Assembly: GCA_035501495.1 (NCBI GenBank)
Contig: DATJWB010000208.1
Span: 11,322 to 75,321, forward strand
Origin: JAIQFL01 sp035501495
Lineage (GTDB): Bacteria; Acidobacteriota; Terriglobia; Bryobacterales; Bryobacteraceae
Direction of reading: 5' to 3'
DNA: 64,000 bases
Positions 41,651 to 50,204 of the stretch are shown here, one piece after another. Position 1 is the first letter of the stretch, and the number at the start of each line of letters is the position of its first letter. The notes under the pieces are model-generated. The model did not search any database and was not told the origin of the DNA. It saw nothing but the letters and a program-made list of their open reading frames with translations. The translations under genes and the position numbers were made by a program.

Positions 41651-43824
41651 ATCGCGTGGCGCAGGCACTCCTGCCTGCCGCGCCCAAGGGGCCCTCACGA
41701 CTCATCGGGACGCTTTTCGCTGTGGTACTGGCCGTCTGCCTGCTGGCTCAAACGCCCGCCCGCAAGCCGCCCTATTCCACCTGGAGCGACTACGGCGGCT
41801 CCGCCGACTCGATGCAGTACTCGTCGCTCAAGCAGGTCGACAAGTCGAACGTGAGCAGCCTGGAGCAGGTTTGGTTCTATCCCGCGCCCGGTCCCGGCGG
41901 CCGCTTCGCCTTCAGCCCTCTGGTAGTGGACGGCGTGATGTATGTCGTAGGCAAGGACAGCGCTGTCCTTGCGCTGGACGCAACGACCGGCAAGCAACTC
42001 TGGAACCATCCCGTGGAGGGCCGCCCCACCGACCGCGGATTCAACTACTGGCAGAGCAAGGATGGCTCGGACCGCCGTCTCATCTTCGCCGCCGACAGCT
42101 ATCTGCAGGAGATCAATCTTCGCACCGGCGTCACCATTCCCTCGTTCGGCAAGGACGGTCGCGTTGACCTGCGTGAAGGCCTGGGCCGCGATCCCAAGAC
42201 CATCCGCAACATCCAGAGCGGCACACCGGGGCGCGTCTTCGAGAACCTCATCATCCTCGGATCGGCGACCGGCGAAGGATATGGCGACCCGCCCGGCGAT
42301 CTTCGCGCGTACGATGTGCTCACCGGCAACCTGGCCTGGACCTTCCACACCGTGCCCCACCCCGGTGAGTTTGGCTATGACACGTGGCCTAAGGATGCCT
42401 GGAAATACATTGGCGGCGTCAACGCGTGGGGCGAAATCTCGATCGATGAGAAGCGCGGCATCGCCTATTTTCCGCTCGGCTCCCCGACCTACGATCTCTA
42501 CGGCGCCGACCGCAAAGGCCAGGGCCTCTACGGCGATTGCATCCTGGCCCTGGACGCCCGCACCGGCAAGCGGCTCTGGCACTACCAACTCGTGCATCAC
42601 GACCTCTGGGACTACGACCCGACCACCGCGCCCAAGCTGATGACCGTGCGCCACAACGGCAAGCCGCTCGATATCGTGACGCAGGCCACCAAGTTCGGAT
42701 TCCTGTACGTGTTCAATCGCGTGACCGGCGAGCCCGTGTGGCCAATCGAGGAACGTCCAGTCCCCAAGAGCGACGTACCGGGAGAGGAGTCGTGGCCCAC
42801 GCAGCCCTTCCCCACCAAACCTCCGCCTTACTCGCGGCAGAAGCTGACGCCTGAAGATGTGAATCCGTACGTGGACGATGCGGAGCGTGCACGTTTGCGC
42901 GAGCAGATCGCCAAGGCGCATAACGACGGGCTTTTCACACCGCAGAGCGTGGGACGCGAGACCATCGAGACGCCCGGCCAGTTGGGCGGCACCAATTGGG
43001 CCGGCACCGCCGCCGATCCGCAAACCGGAATGCTCTACGTGCGGGCCGTCGATGCCCCCTCCAGCGCGACCCTCTCCGAACGAACTGCCGTCCGCATTCC
43101 GGCGAATGCCACTCCGGAACAGCGGGGCTTCGCGGTGTTCCATCAGCAATGCGCCACCTGTCACGGCGCGGAGCCGCCCAAGAACGTGGACGAGTCGCGC
43201 ATCCGCACCGTGGTCCGCAAAGGCCAGGCGGAGATGCCGGCGTTTTCCGCCGAAGGCCTCCCCGACCAGAATCTCGATGGCATTGTGGCGTACTTTGCCA
43301 ATCCCAAAGCCGGAGCGCCCGCGCGCGGCGGCAACAACCCCCCTCCGCCTCCCGGCCGCCAGGCCGTCTACTTCGGACAGTTCGGCGCCCTGATGCACGC
43401 CAGCAACGGGCTGCCGATCATCGGTCCGCCGTGGTCGGAGCTGGTGGCTTACGATCTCAACGAAGGCACGATCAAGTGGCGCGTCCCGCTCGGCACCGTA
43501 TCGTCGCTGGCAGCGAAAGGCATCAAAGACACGGGCAGCTATCGTCCCACGCGCAACGGCCCGGTGGTCACCGCGGGAGGCTTGATCTTCATGGCGACCG
43601 CTTCCGACCGCATGGTTCGCGCTTACGACAAGGAGACCGGAAAGGTGCTGTGGGAGCGTGAGGTGGACGCCAATCCCGATGGCATCCCCGCCGTATACGA
43701 GACGGGTGGGCGCCAGTACGTTGCGTTCTTTGCGGGCGTTGGGCGGTCTTATAATGGCATCGCCTGGAAGGCGGGCAAGCCCGAGGGGCAAGGCTACTAC
43801 GTGTTTGCCTTGCCTAAGAAATAA
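41647..43824 (+). CDS. PQQ-dependent quinohaemoprotein dehydrogenase with cytochrome c domain
   Basis: A 725-residue periplasmic dehydrogenase with an eight-bladed PQQ propeller like quinoprotein glucose/alcohol dehydrogenases. Blades are seen at TWSDYGGSADSMQYSSL, LALDATTGKQLWNHPV and VAYDLNEGTIKWRVPLG; a class I cytochrome c domain is inserted near 498-555 with the haem site CATCHG and Met-rich end EMPAFSAEG. It overlaps the upstream ThuA fusion gene by ATGA. The first 24 residues (MNRVAQALLPAAPKGPSRL...) are encoded by a copy of the dispersed repeat; a GTG at 41722 would give a shorter, repeat-free signal peptide (VVLAVCLLAQTPA). It likely oxidises sugars or alcohols and passes electrons to the cytochrome. 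Confidence 0.9.
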   Translation: MNRVAQALLPAAPKGPSRLIGTLFAVVLAVCLLAQTPARKPPYSTWSDYGGSADSMQYSSLKQVDKSNVSSLEQVWFYPAPGPGGRFAFSPLVVDGVMYVVGKDSAVLALDATTGKQLWNHPVEGRPTDRGFNYWQSKDGSDRRLIFAADSYLQEINLRTGVTIPSFGKDGRVDLREGLGRDPKTIRNIQSGTPGRVFENLIILGSATGEGYGDPPGDLRAYDVLTGNLAWTFHTVPHPGEFGYDTWPKDAWKYIGGVNAWGEISIDEKRGIAYFPLGSPTYDLYGADRKGQGLYGDCILALDARTGKRLWHYQLVHHDLWDYDPTTAPKLMTVRHNGKPLDIVTQATKFGFLYVFNRVTGEPVWPIEERPVPKSDVPGEESWPTQPFPTKPPPYSRQKLTPEDVNPYVDDAERARLREQIAKAHNDGLFTPQSVGRETIETPGQLGGTNWAGTAADPQTGMLYVRAVDAPSSATLSERTAVRIPANATPEQRGFAVFHQQCATCHGAEPPKNVDESRIRTVVRKGQAEMPAFSAEGLPDQNLDGIVAYFANPKAGAPARGGNNPPPPPGRQAVYFGQFGALMHASNGLPIIGPPWSELVAYDLNEGTIKWRVPLGTVSSLAAKGIKDTGSYRPTRNGPVVTAGGLIFMATASDRMVRAYDKETGKVLWEREVDANPDGIPAVYETGGRQYVAFFAGVGRSYNGIAWKAGKPEGQGYYVFALPKK
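41655..41718. repeat. dispersed structured repeat copy inside a coding start
   Basis: GTGGCGCAGGCACTCCTGCC followed by TGCCGCG, an 18-base variable stretch and CGGGACGCTTTT. Hairpin 1 (GCAGGCA-CTCC-TGCCTGC) is perfect. This copy lies in the first 24 codons of the PQQ dehydrogenase and adds an N-terminal extension ahead of the hydrophobic signal region. Confidence 0.75.
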
Positions 43825-43825
43825 T

Positions 43826-44183
43826 ATGTGGCGCAGGCACTCCTGCCTGCCGCGTCGGAACTCATGCCGACGCTTTTTGGCCGCCACCAGTTCGTTGCTG
43901 GGAGTGGTTTTTGACGCTGCCGCGTCACTACCCGGCAAGGGGCTTTTCGAGGGGCGATCCGCTGCCGTGGCGGCGGCCAAAGAGCGCCCCGATGATTCGC
44001 GGCGCGGCAGCCTCGAAAACCCTTCCCCGCCGAGCGACACCGTGTACGCCCGAAAAGCGTCCCGAAGAGTCGGGACGCGGCAGGCAGGAGTGTCTGCGCC
44101 ACGTCAACGGCGCAGGGGTTTCATGAGATGCTGTGGGCCGGCGGGGGCCCGTGGATACAGCCAAGAGTGGCCGCGCCACATCG
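43826..44183. repeat. MITE-like unit of the dispersed structured repeat family
   Basis: The left arm (43826-43880) and right arm (44048-44104) are inverted copies of one sequence, enclosing 167 bases. Read outward-in, each arm has ATGTGGCGC, hairpin 1 (left GCAGGCA-CTCC-TGCCTGC at 43833-43850), CGC, hairpin 2 (right arm GTCCCGA-AGAG-TCGGGAC) and a GCTTTT tail. A nested inverted pair occurs inside (43934-43952 and 44011-44031, GGCAAGGGGCTTTTCGAGG against CCTCGAAAACCCTTCCCCGC). A separate terminal fragment, CCAAGAGTGGCCGCGCCACA, follows at 44161-44180, after a GTGGGCC..GGGCCC hairpin. It fills the gap between the two PQQ genes and reaches into the start of the second. Confidence 0.8.
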
Positions 44184-46324
44184 TGTTTTTGCTTGCAACA
44201 TCCCTTCTTTTCGCCGCTGACGCTCCGCGCTACACCACCTGGAGCGACTATGGTGGATCGTCCGATTCCCTGCAGTATTCCGCCCTCAAGCAGGTGAACA
44301 AATCGAATGTCAGCCGCCTGGAACTGGCGTGGTCCTATCCCATCCCAGGCTCCAGTGGCCGATTCGGCTTCAACCCCCTGATCGTTGATGGCGTGATGTT
44401 CGTCCTGGGCAAGGACAACGCCCTTGTCGCGCTCGACGCCGCAACCGGCAAGGAGATCTGGACGCATCCCGTCGAAGGACGCCCCACCGACCGCGGCATC
44501 AACTATTGGGAGAGCAAAGACCGCTCCGACCGCCGCCTGATCTTCGCCGCCAACAGCAACCTGCAGGAGGTGAACGCGCGCACCGGCGTCACCATCAACA
44601 CCTTCGGGAACGATGGCCGCGTCAACCTGCGTGACGGGTCGCCGCGCCGCGAAGGCGGGCCGACCGGCACCCCCGGCCGCGTCTTCGAAAACCTGATCCT
44701 GCTCGGTTCGGCGCCCGGCGAATCGTATGGCTCGGCGCTTGGGGACATCCGCGCTTACGACGTCCTCACCGGCAAGATGGCCTGGATCTTCCACACCATC
44801 CCGCGCCCGGGCGAGTTCGGCTACGACACGTGGCCCAAGGAAGCCTGGACCTACGTCGGCGGCAACAACACCTGGGGCGAAATCTCCATCGACGAGAAGC
44901 GCGGCATCGCCTACTTCCCCACGGGCTCGCCGACCTACGACTTCTACGGCGCGGACCGCATCGGCGCCAACCTCTTCGGCGATTGCCTCATCGCCCTCGA
45001 TGCGCGCACCGGAAAACGCCTCTGGCACTTTCAGGCCGTCCACCACGACCTCTGGGACTACGACCTCACCACCGGCCCCAAACTGCTCACCGTCCGCCAC
45101 GACGGCAAGCCCGTCGATATCGTGGCGCAGGCCACCAAGTTCGGATTCCTCTACGTCTTCAATCGCGTGACCGGCGAGTCGCTCTGGCCCATCGAGGAAC
45201 GCCCGGTGCCCAGGAGCGATGTCCCCGGAGAGCAGGCGTGGCCCACGCAGCCGTTCCCCACCAAGCCGCCGCCCTTCACACGCCAGCGCTTCACCGAAGC
45301 CGACATCAACCCCTACGTCGATGACGCCGAGAAAGCGCGTCTGCGCGAACTGCTGCGAAACGCCCGCAACGAAGGCATCTTCACACCGCCCACCACCCGC
45401 AACACCATCGACATGCCTGGCGAACTCGGCGGTTCGAATTGGGGCGGCGCGGCTGCCGACCCCGCCACCGGCATGCTGTATGTCCGCTCGAACGACGCGC
45501 CCACCATGCATCTGCTCTCCGAGAGGCAGCGCGTGCGCGTCCCCGAAGGCGCCACGCCGGAACAGCGCGGGTACGCGATCTTCGCGCAGCACTGCGAGTC
45601 GTGCCATGGCGCCGACCGCAAAGGCGTGACGTCTCCCAGGGAACTGGGAGCCGACGGATTCCGCGCCATGATCCGCAACGGACGCGGCCAGATGCCGGGC
45701 TTCCCGGAAACCACTCTCAACCAGGCCGAGATCGATGCCTTGGCGGCCTACGTAACGAATCCCGCCGCGGGCGCATTGCCGATGCCCGGCGGAGGCGGTG
45801 GCGGACGGCGGGGCGGCGATCCGGTCCCGCCTCCACCCGCCGGCCAGACCCGCTACTACACGCCGTACGGCACGCTGAACGCCAACAATGGCTTGCCTGC
45901 CATCGGCCCGCCCTGGTCCGAGCTCACTGCTTACGATCTCAACCAAGGCACCATCAAGTGGCAGGTACCCCTCGGCGTGGTGCCGTCGCTGGCCGCCAAG
46001 GGAATCACCAACACCGGCAGCTACCACCCCACGCGCAACGGCCTGGTCGTCACGGCGGGCGGACTCGTCTTCATCGGCACGTGGTCGGACCGCACTCTGC
46101 GCGCCTACGACAAGGACACCGGCAAGGTGCTTTGGGAAAAGGAACTGGAATCCAACCCCGAGGGCATTCCCGCGGTGTATGAGGTGGCCGGCCGCCAGTA
46201 CATCGCATTCTGCACCAGGACCGGCCGCGTGTTCGACAACATCGGCTCGGAATCGATGGCCTGGGTTCCGGGGAAGCCCGAGGCGCAAGGATACTACGTC
46301 TTCGCCTTGCCCAAAACCAAATGA
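44123..46324 (+). CDS. PQQ-dependent quinohaemoprotein dehydrogenase with cytochrome c domain (paralogue)
   Basis: A close paralogue of the preceding gene. Propeller sequence starts at YTTWSDYGGSSDSLQYSALK; the haem site is CESCHG in the inserted cytochrome c domain, followed by QMPGFPETTLNQAEIDALAA. A Gly-rich insert (PGGGGGGRRGGDP) separates the haem domain from the last blades. The ATG at 44123 (AGGGG five bases before) gives an odd N-terminus partly encoded by the repeat. A GTG at 44183 would give a clean signal peptide (VFLLATSLLFAADAP) and may be the true start. The stop overlaps the next gene by ATGA. The tandem pair probably oxidises two different sugars or the same one under different conditions. 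Confidence 0.88.
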   Translation: MRCCGPAGARGYSQEWPRHIVFLLATSLLFAADAPRYTTWSDYGGSSDSLQYSALKQVNKSNVSRLELAWSYPIPGSSGRFGFNPLIVDGVMFVLGKDNALVALDAATGKEIWTHPVEGRPTDRGINYWESKDRSDRRLIFAANSNLQEVNARTGVTINTFGNDGRVNLRDGSPRREGGPTGTPGRVFENLILLGSAPGESYGSALGDIRAYDVLTGKMAWIFHTIPRPGEFGYDTWPKEAWTYVGGNNTWGEISIDEKRGIAYFPTGSPTYDFYGADRIGANLFGDCLIALDARTGKRLWHFQAVHHDLWDYDLTTGPKLLTVRHDGKPVDIVAQATKFGFLYVFNRVTGESLWPIEERPVPRSDVPGEQAWPTQPFPTKPPPFTRQRFTEADINPYVDDAEKARLRELLRNARNEGIFTPPTTRNTIDMPGELGGSNWGGAAADPATGMLYVRSNDAPTMHLLSERQRVRVPEGATPEQRGYAIFAQHCESCHGADRKGVTSPRELGADGFRAMIRNGRGQMPGFPETTLNQAEIDALAAYVTNPAAGALPMPGGGGGGRRGGDPVPPPPAGQTRYYTPYGTLNANNGLPAIGPPWSELTAYDLNQGTIKWQVPLGVVPSLAAKGITNTGSYHPTRNGLVVTAGGLVFIGTWSDRTLRAYDKDTGKVLWEKELESNPEGIPAVYEVAGRQYIAFCTRTGRVFDNIGSESMAWVPGKPEAQGYYVFALPKTK

Positions 46325-48456
46325 CCCGCCGGGACCTCATCCGAATCACCGCCGCATCTGCCGCCGCGCGTGTCGTTCCTCTTCGGCCGCTCTTGGGTGA
46401 TTCACGCCCTGACGCCTCCTGGCTCCGCGACATTTACCGCGAGCTTCACATCGACGCGCATTTCGGACAACTGCCCGCGCCGTACGAGGGCTTCGACGCC
46501 GAAGCCGCGGCGCGCATCCTCGAAACGGCGAGCTTCCAGATGGTGAGCTGTTTCGCTATCTGCAATGCCGGATATTGCTACTTTCCTACCAAGGTCGGAG
46601 TCATGCATCCCGGCCTGAAGCGCGATTTCACAGGCGAGATGACAGCCGCCCTGAAGAAGCGCGGGGTTCGCGTGCTCGCCTATGTGTCGGTTGGCCCCGA
46701 GCGACGCGCGCAGCGGGAGCATCCGGAATGGATGGCCGTCCGCGACACTTCGCAAGCGGCGCGCCCTCGCGGCGACGTTGCACAGATGTGCGTCAATTCG
46801 CCGTGGCTGGAGCAGGTTCACATCCCGCAGCTCAAGGAGATCGTCGCGCTTTACGACGCGGATGGCTTCTTCCTCGACAGCCTTATCTCCAAATTCGTGC
46901 GCGGCGCCTGCTATTGCCAGTTCTGCAAACAGGCATTCCTTTCGGAGACCGGAGCCGAGATTCCAACGGCCGACAACGACCCGGCCGTCTTCGCCCATTA
47001 CCGTTGGCTCAGCCGCAGCGGCGCGCGCTACGCCGATAAGGTGATCGGTGAACTCACCGCGGTCAAACCGAGCCTTGCTTTCGCACTGAATCACGTCTGG
47101 GTGACGCGCAATCCGGTGCAGCCGCCCGCCTGTGTCAAGCAGCTCGTTTGGGAGCCGGTGCCGCCGTACCCCGGCACCCTCAGCTTCGACCTTTCGCTTG
47201 AGGCCCGGTATCTCTCGGCGCAGCCCGGCATCGCCAACTGGAGCTGCATGGCGACTCGCGGGAACGGCTGGGGCGATTATTCCCTGCGCGATCCCTCGTC
47301 CTTCCGCCACGAGGCTGCGGTCCTGCTGGCAAGCGGCGGCCGCCCCTATTTCGGCGACGACAGCTACCCCTCGGGCAATCCCGATCCGGCGGTATATAAG
47401 GTGTACGGCGAGGTGAATCGACGCACTGCGGAGCTCGAGCCATTCGTCCGCGGAGCCGTTCCGGTCAAAGAGACCGCGGTGTTGCTGTCGGCTGATTCCA
47501 TGTGGGCGACCTTGCCGTTCAATCCGCCGCGGGAATGGATGGGAGGCCCGTCGTCCCCCGCTGTGGCCGGCGCGCACAAGGTCCTGGTCGAAGAGCATGC
47601 GCCGTTCTCGATTTTGAACAGCGATGGGCTCGTCGAGTCGCTCGAGGAATACAAGCTGCTCGTTCTCCCCGAGCAGTGGATCTTGAGCGCGCGCGAGTGC
47701 GACGCCATCCGCCGCTTCGTGCAGGCGGGAGGCTGCCTGATTGCGACAGGCGACACCGGCACCCGCTCCGACAAAAATCAGCCGCTGCCCAATTTTTCGC
47801 TTGCGGACGTCCTGGGGGTTCGCCTGCTCGGCCGCGCGGATACCCGGCGCGTCTATCTGCGAATGCGCGGGATTATAGACGAAGCCAGCATCCCGTCGAT
47901 GGATGTCCAGGTGAGCGGCGGCTATCTGCGAGTCGAGGCTACCACAGCGAAGACCTTGCTCGAACTCGTCCCGCCGAGCGGACCGAAACAGGCGCCCGGC
48001 GGCCTGCCCGACGGCTGGGGCGTCACCATCAACCAGTTTGGAAAAGGCAAGGCGCTCTATTGCGCGGCGCGCCTGTTCGCCGCCTATCAACAGGACGGAA
48101 CGCCAGTGCTGCGCAAACTCGCGGCCTGGATGCTCCACATGACGCATCCGCCCGCGGCACGCGCCGTCGTCCTCGAAAACGCGCCGCTCAACATCGAAAT
48201 GACTCTCAACACGCGCGGCTCCGATCGCTTCGTGCACCTGATCAACTTCACCGGAGACAAGCGGGCAGGCGCGCAGAGGATCGAGGATTTCGCCGCGGTG
48301 CCCGGCATTCGGGTGGGTGTTCGGTGCCGCACGCGGCCCAGGCGCGTTCAGTTGGTTCCGGAGATGAAGGCGGTCGCCGTGGAATGGAAGGACGGGCGGG
48401 CGTGGTTTCAGGCGCAGCCACTCGTTTTGCACGACGTATATAAGATGGAAAGCTGA
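46321..48456 (+). CDS. Tat-exported GH42/GHL6-like putative glycoside hydrolase
   Basis: A 711-residue protein with an N-terminal twin-arginine-like signal (MTRRDLIRITAASAAARVVP). Residues 35-330 form an (alpha/beta)8-like region: DADGFFLDSLISKFVRGACY contains the acidic residue pair expected for hydrolases of this group, along with a Cys-rich CYCQFCKQAF. A Rossmann-like beta-galactosidase trimerisation domain follows (VLLSADSMWATLPF ... LVLPEQWILSARECDAIRRF, GGCLIATGDTG), then a C-terminal beta domain. The layout matches GH42-related "hypothetical glycosyl hydrolase 6" proteins. Activity is unproven. It starts within the stop of the second PQQ dehydrogenase (ATGA). Confidence 0.75.
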   Translation: MTRRDLIRITAASAAARVVPLRPLLGDSRPDASWLRDIYRELHIDAHFGQLPAPYEGFDAEAAARILETASFQMVSCFAICNAGYCYFPTKVGVMHPGLKRDFTGEMTAALKKRGVRVLAYVSVGPERRAQREHPEWMAVRDTSQAARPRGDVAQMCVNSPWLEQVHIPQLKEIVALYDADGFFLDSLISKFVRGACYCQFCKQAFLSETGAEIPTADNDPAVFAHYRWLSRSGARYADKVIGELTAVKPSLAFALNHVWVTRNPVQPPACVKQLVWEPVPPYPGTLSFDLSLEARYLSAQPGIANWSCMATRGNGWGDYSLRDPSSFRHEAAVLLASGGRPYFGDDSYPSGNPDPAVYKVYGEVNRRTAELEPFVRGAVPVKETAVLLSADSMWATLPFNPPREWMGGPSSPAVAGAHKVLVEEHAPFSILNSDGLVESLEEYKLLVLPEQWILSARECDAIRRFVQAGGCLIATGDTGTRSDKNQPLPNFSLADVLGVRLLGRADTRRVYLRMRGIIDEASIPSMDVQVSGGYLRVEATTAKTLLELVPPSGPKQAPGGLPDGWGVTINQFGKGKALYCAARLFAAYQQDGTPVLRKLAAWMLHMTHPPAARAVVLENAPLNIEMTLNTRGSDRFVHLINFTGDKRAGAQRIEDFAAVPGIRVGVRCRTRPRRVQLVPEMKAVAVEWKDGRAWFQAQPLVLHDVYKMES

Positions 48457-48465
48457 GGAGGGATC

Positions 48466-49221
48466 GTGAGGCTCAAGGGTAAAGTTGCTCTCATCACAGG
48501 CGCCAGCCGCGGAATCGGCAAGGGCATCGCCGAGGTATTCGCCGAGGAAGGAGCCGACGTCGCCGTAAACTACGTCGCCTGCGGACAGGCTGCCGAGGAC
48601 GTCGCCGCGTGGGTCCGCTGCAAGGGACGCCGCGCCATGACCGTCAAGGCCGATGTCGCCTGCCGCGCGGAAGTGGAGGCCATGGTGAACCAGGTTTGGG
48701 AGGAACTCGGCCCCATCGACGTGCTGGTGAACAATGCCGGCATCGAAACCATCGTGCCGTTTCTCGATCTCACCGATGAACAGTGGACGCGTCTTGTCGA
48801 TGTCAACCTGCGGGGCGAGTGGCTCTGCTCACAGGTCTATTGCCGCCGCGCGATTGCCGAAGGCCGCAAGGGCAACATCGTGATGATCGGCTCGATTCAA
48901 GCCGGCAAGGTCCTACCTGGACGCACGCACTACGCACCCACGAAACTAGGTCTCGAAGCCCTCACCCGCAATCTCTCCGCCGAGATGACGCCTTTGGGCA
49001 TTCGCGTCAACTGTGTGCACCCGGGTTTGATCGACACCGACATGACCGCCTGGGTGATGAAGCGCCCCGACCTGCTGCCGGGCGTCCTCGCGCAGATCTC
49101 CCTGGGCCGCGCCGGCGAACCGCGCGAGATCGGCACGGTGGTCGCCTTCTTCGCCTCCGACGAAGCCAGCTACCTGACCGGCCAATCGATCCACGTCGAT
49201 GGCGGTTGGGTGGGCAAGTAA
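48466..49221 (+). CDS. SDR-family NAD(P)-dependent oxidoreductase
   Basis: A 251-residue classical short-chain dehydrogenase, cytoplasmic. The cofactor motif TGASRGIGKG, the NNAG stretch, the catalytic Ser in MIGSIQAG and the YxxxK pair (YAPTK) are all present. The ending ASYLTGQSIHVDGGWVGK is typical of glucose 1-dehydrogenase and related sugar or polyol dehydrogenases. The start is a GTG at 48466 after GGAGGGA, ten bases after the preceding stop. In context it probably reduces or oxidises a sugar-derived intermediate. Confidence 0.92.
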   Translation: MRLKGKVALITGASRGIGKGIAEVFAEEGADVAVNYVACGQAAEDVAAWVRCKGRRAMTVKADVACRAEVEAMVNQVWEELGPIDVLVNNAGIETIVPFLDLTDEQWTRLVDVNLRGEWLCSQVYCRRAIAEGRKGNIVMIGSIQAGKVLPGRTHYAPTKLGLEALTRNLSAEMTPLGIRVNCVHPGLIDTDMTAWVMKRPDLLPGVLAQISLGRAGEPREIGTVVAFFASDEASYLTGQSIHVDGGWVGK

Positions 49222-49235
49222 CCTCGGGACCTCTG

Positions 49236-49955
49236 ATGGCGCGAAAACTCATCGATCTCAGCATGCCCGTGCATAACGACATGGTCAGCTTTCCCCGTGT
49301 CGTGCGCCCCGCGCTGGTGATGTACGAGACCTGGCGGCAGTTCGCCGAGCGTGTCGGCGCGGCCAAATTCGGTGTGGACTGGCTCACCGCCCACTGCCTG
49401 ATCGTCCTGGGCGACCACATCGGCACGCACATGGACTCCCTGCGCCACATGCGTGAGGACGCGCCGGGCCCTGAAGGAATCCCGCTCGAGTACTGCTATG
49501 GCGATGGCGTCTGCCTCGACTTCCGCCACCTGCCCAAGGGCGCCGGCATCAGCGTGGACGACGTGAAAGCCGCACTCACGAAAATCGGCTACACGCTGAA
49601 GCCACTCGACATCGTCTTGATCCACACGGGTGCGGGCGCGATCCAGCACTCGGAGGCTTACCTCACCGACCACGTAGGCATGACCGCCGAGGCCACCCAC
49701 TGGCTGCTCGACCAGGGAATCAAGCTCATGGGCATCGACGCGGTGACTTTCGATCCGCCGGTGTGGGCGATGTTCGAGCGCAAGCAGTTCTGGGAGGCGC
49801 ATCGCGTCATGCTCACGCGCGAATACTATCACCTGGAAAACATGGGGAACTTCGCGCAGTTGCCGCCCACCGGGTTCAAGCTGAGCTTGTTTCCCATCAA
49901 GTGGGTCAACACCACGGCGGCGCCGGTCCGCGCCGTCGCCATTCTTGAGGATTGA
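49236..49955 (+). CDS. cyclase-family (kynurenine formamidase-like) metal hydrolase
   Basis: A 239-residue protein of the cyclase/formamidase group. The signature metal motif is VLGDHIGTHMDSLRHMRED (HxGTHxD), with a second metal region GIDAVTFDPPVW. ATG 49236 sits 14 bases after the SDR stop. Family members open lactone or amide rings, e.g. N-formylkynurenine, isatin or sugar-acid lactones. Next to a dehydrogenase, lactone hydrolysis after sugar oxidation is plausible but unproven. Confidence 0.88.
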   Translation: MARKLIDLSMPVHNDMVSFPRVVRPALVMYETWRQFAERVGAAKFGVDWLTAHCLIVLGDHIGTHMDSLRHMREDAPGPEGIPLEYCYGDGVCLDFRHLPKGAGISVDDVKAALTKIGYTLKPLDIVLIHTGAGAIQHSEAYLTDHVGMTAEATHWLLDQGIKLMGIDAVTFDPPVWAMFERKQFWEAHRVMLTREYYHLENMGNFAQLPPTGFKLSLFPIKWVNTTAAPVRAVAILED

Positions 49956-49963
49956 CAACCGCC

Positions 49964-50204
49964 GATGTGGCGCGGGTACTCATGCCAATGTGGAGATCGC
50001 ACTGGGTAGGGTGCAAGGGCTCTCACGGACAACCGTCGAAGACACCCGAAAAGCGTCCCCATGAGTGGGGACGCGGCAGGCACGAGTGCCCGCGCCACAT
50101 CGGCGCCCGAAGACCGGCGGTATTTTTGTGGGCAGGCGGGAGCCCGTGGGTACAGGGATGAAAAAGGAGAAAAGGGTGCCTGGCAAGAGTGCCCTGCGCC
50201 ACGC
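49964..50204. repeat. MITE-like unit of the dispersed structured repeat family
   Basis: A partial left arm (49964-49986, GATGTGGCGCGGGTACTCAT) and a full right arm (50044-50103) are inverted. In the right arm hairpin 2 is GTCCCCA-TGAG-TGGGGAC, with the sixth pair reversed relative to the 44 kb copy. An extra terminal fragment lies at 50182-50204, after a GGGC..GCCC hairpin and GTACAG motif also found at 44132-44160. Located between the convergent cyclase and beta-propeller genes; nothing else is visible in this gap. Confidence 0.75.

Noticed and set aside
41695..46288. Two open frames of ~780 codons on the minus strand (41695-44040, 43928-46288)
   Set aside because: They mirror the two PQQ dehydrogenases and resemble each other only because the sense genes are paralogues; no motif, signal peptide or ribosome-binding site supports them.
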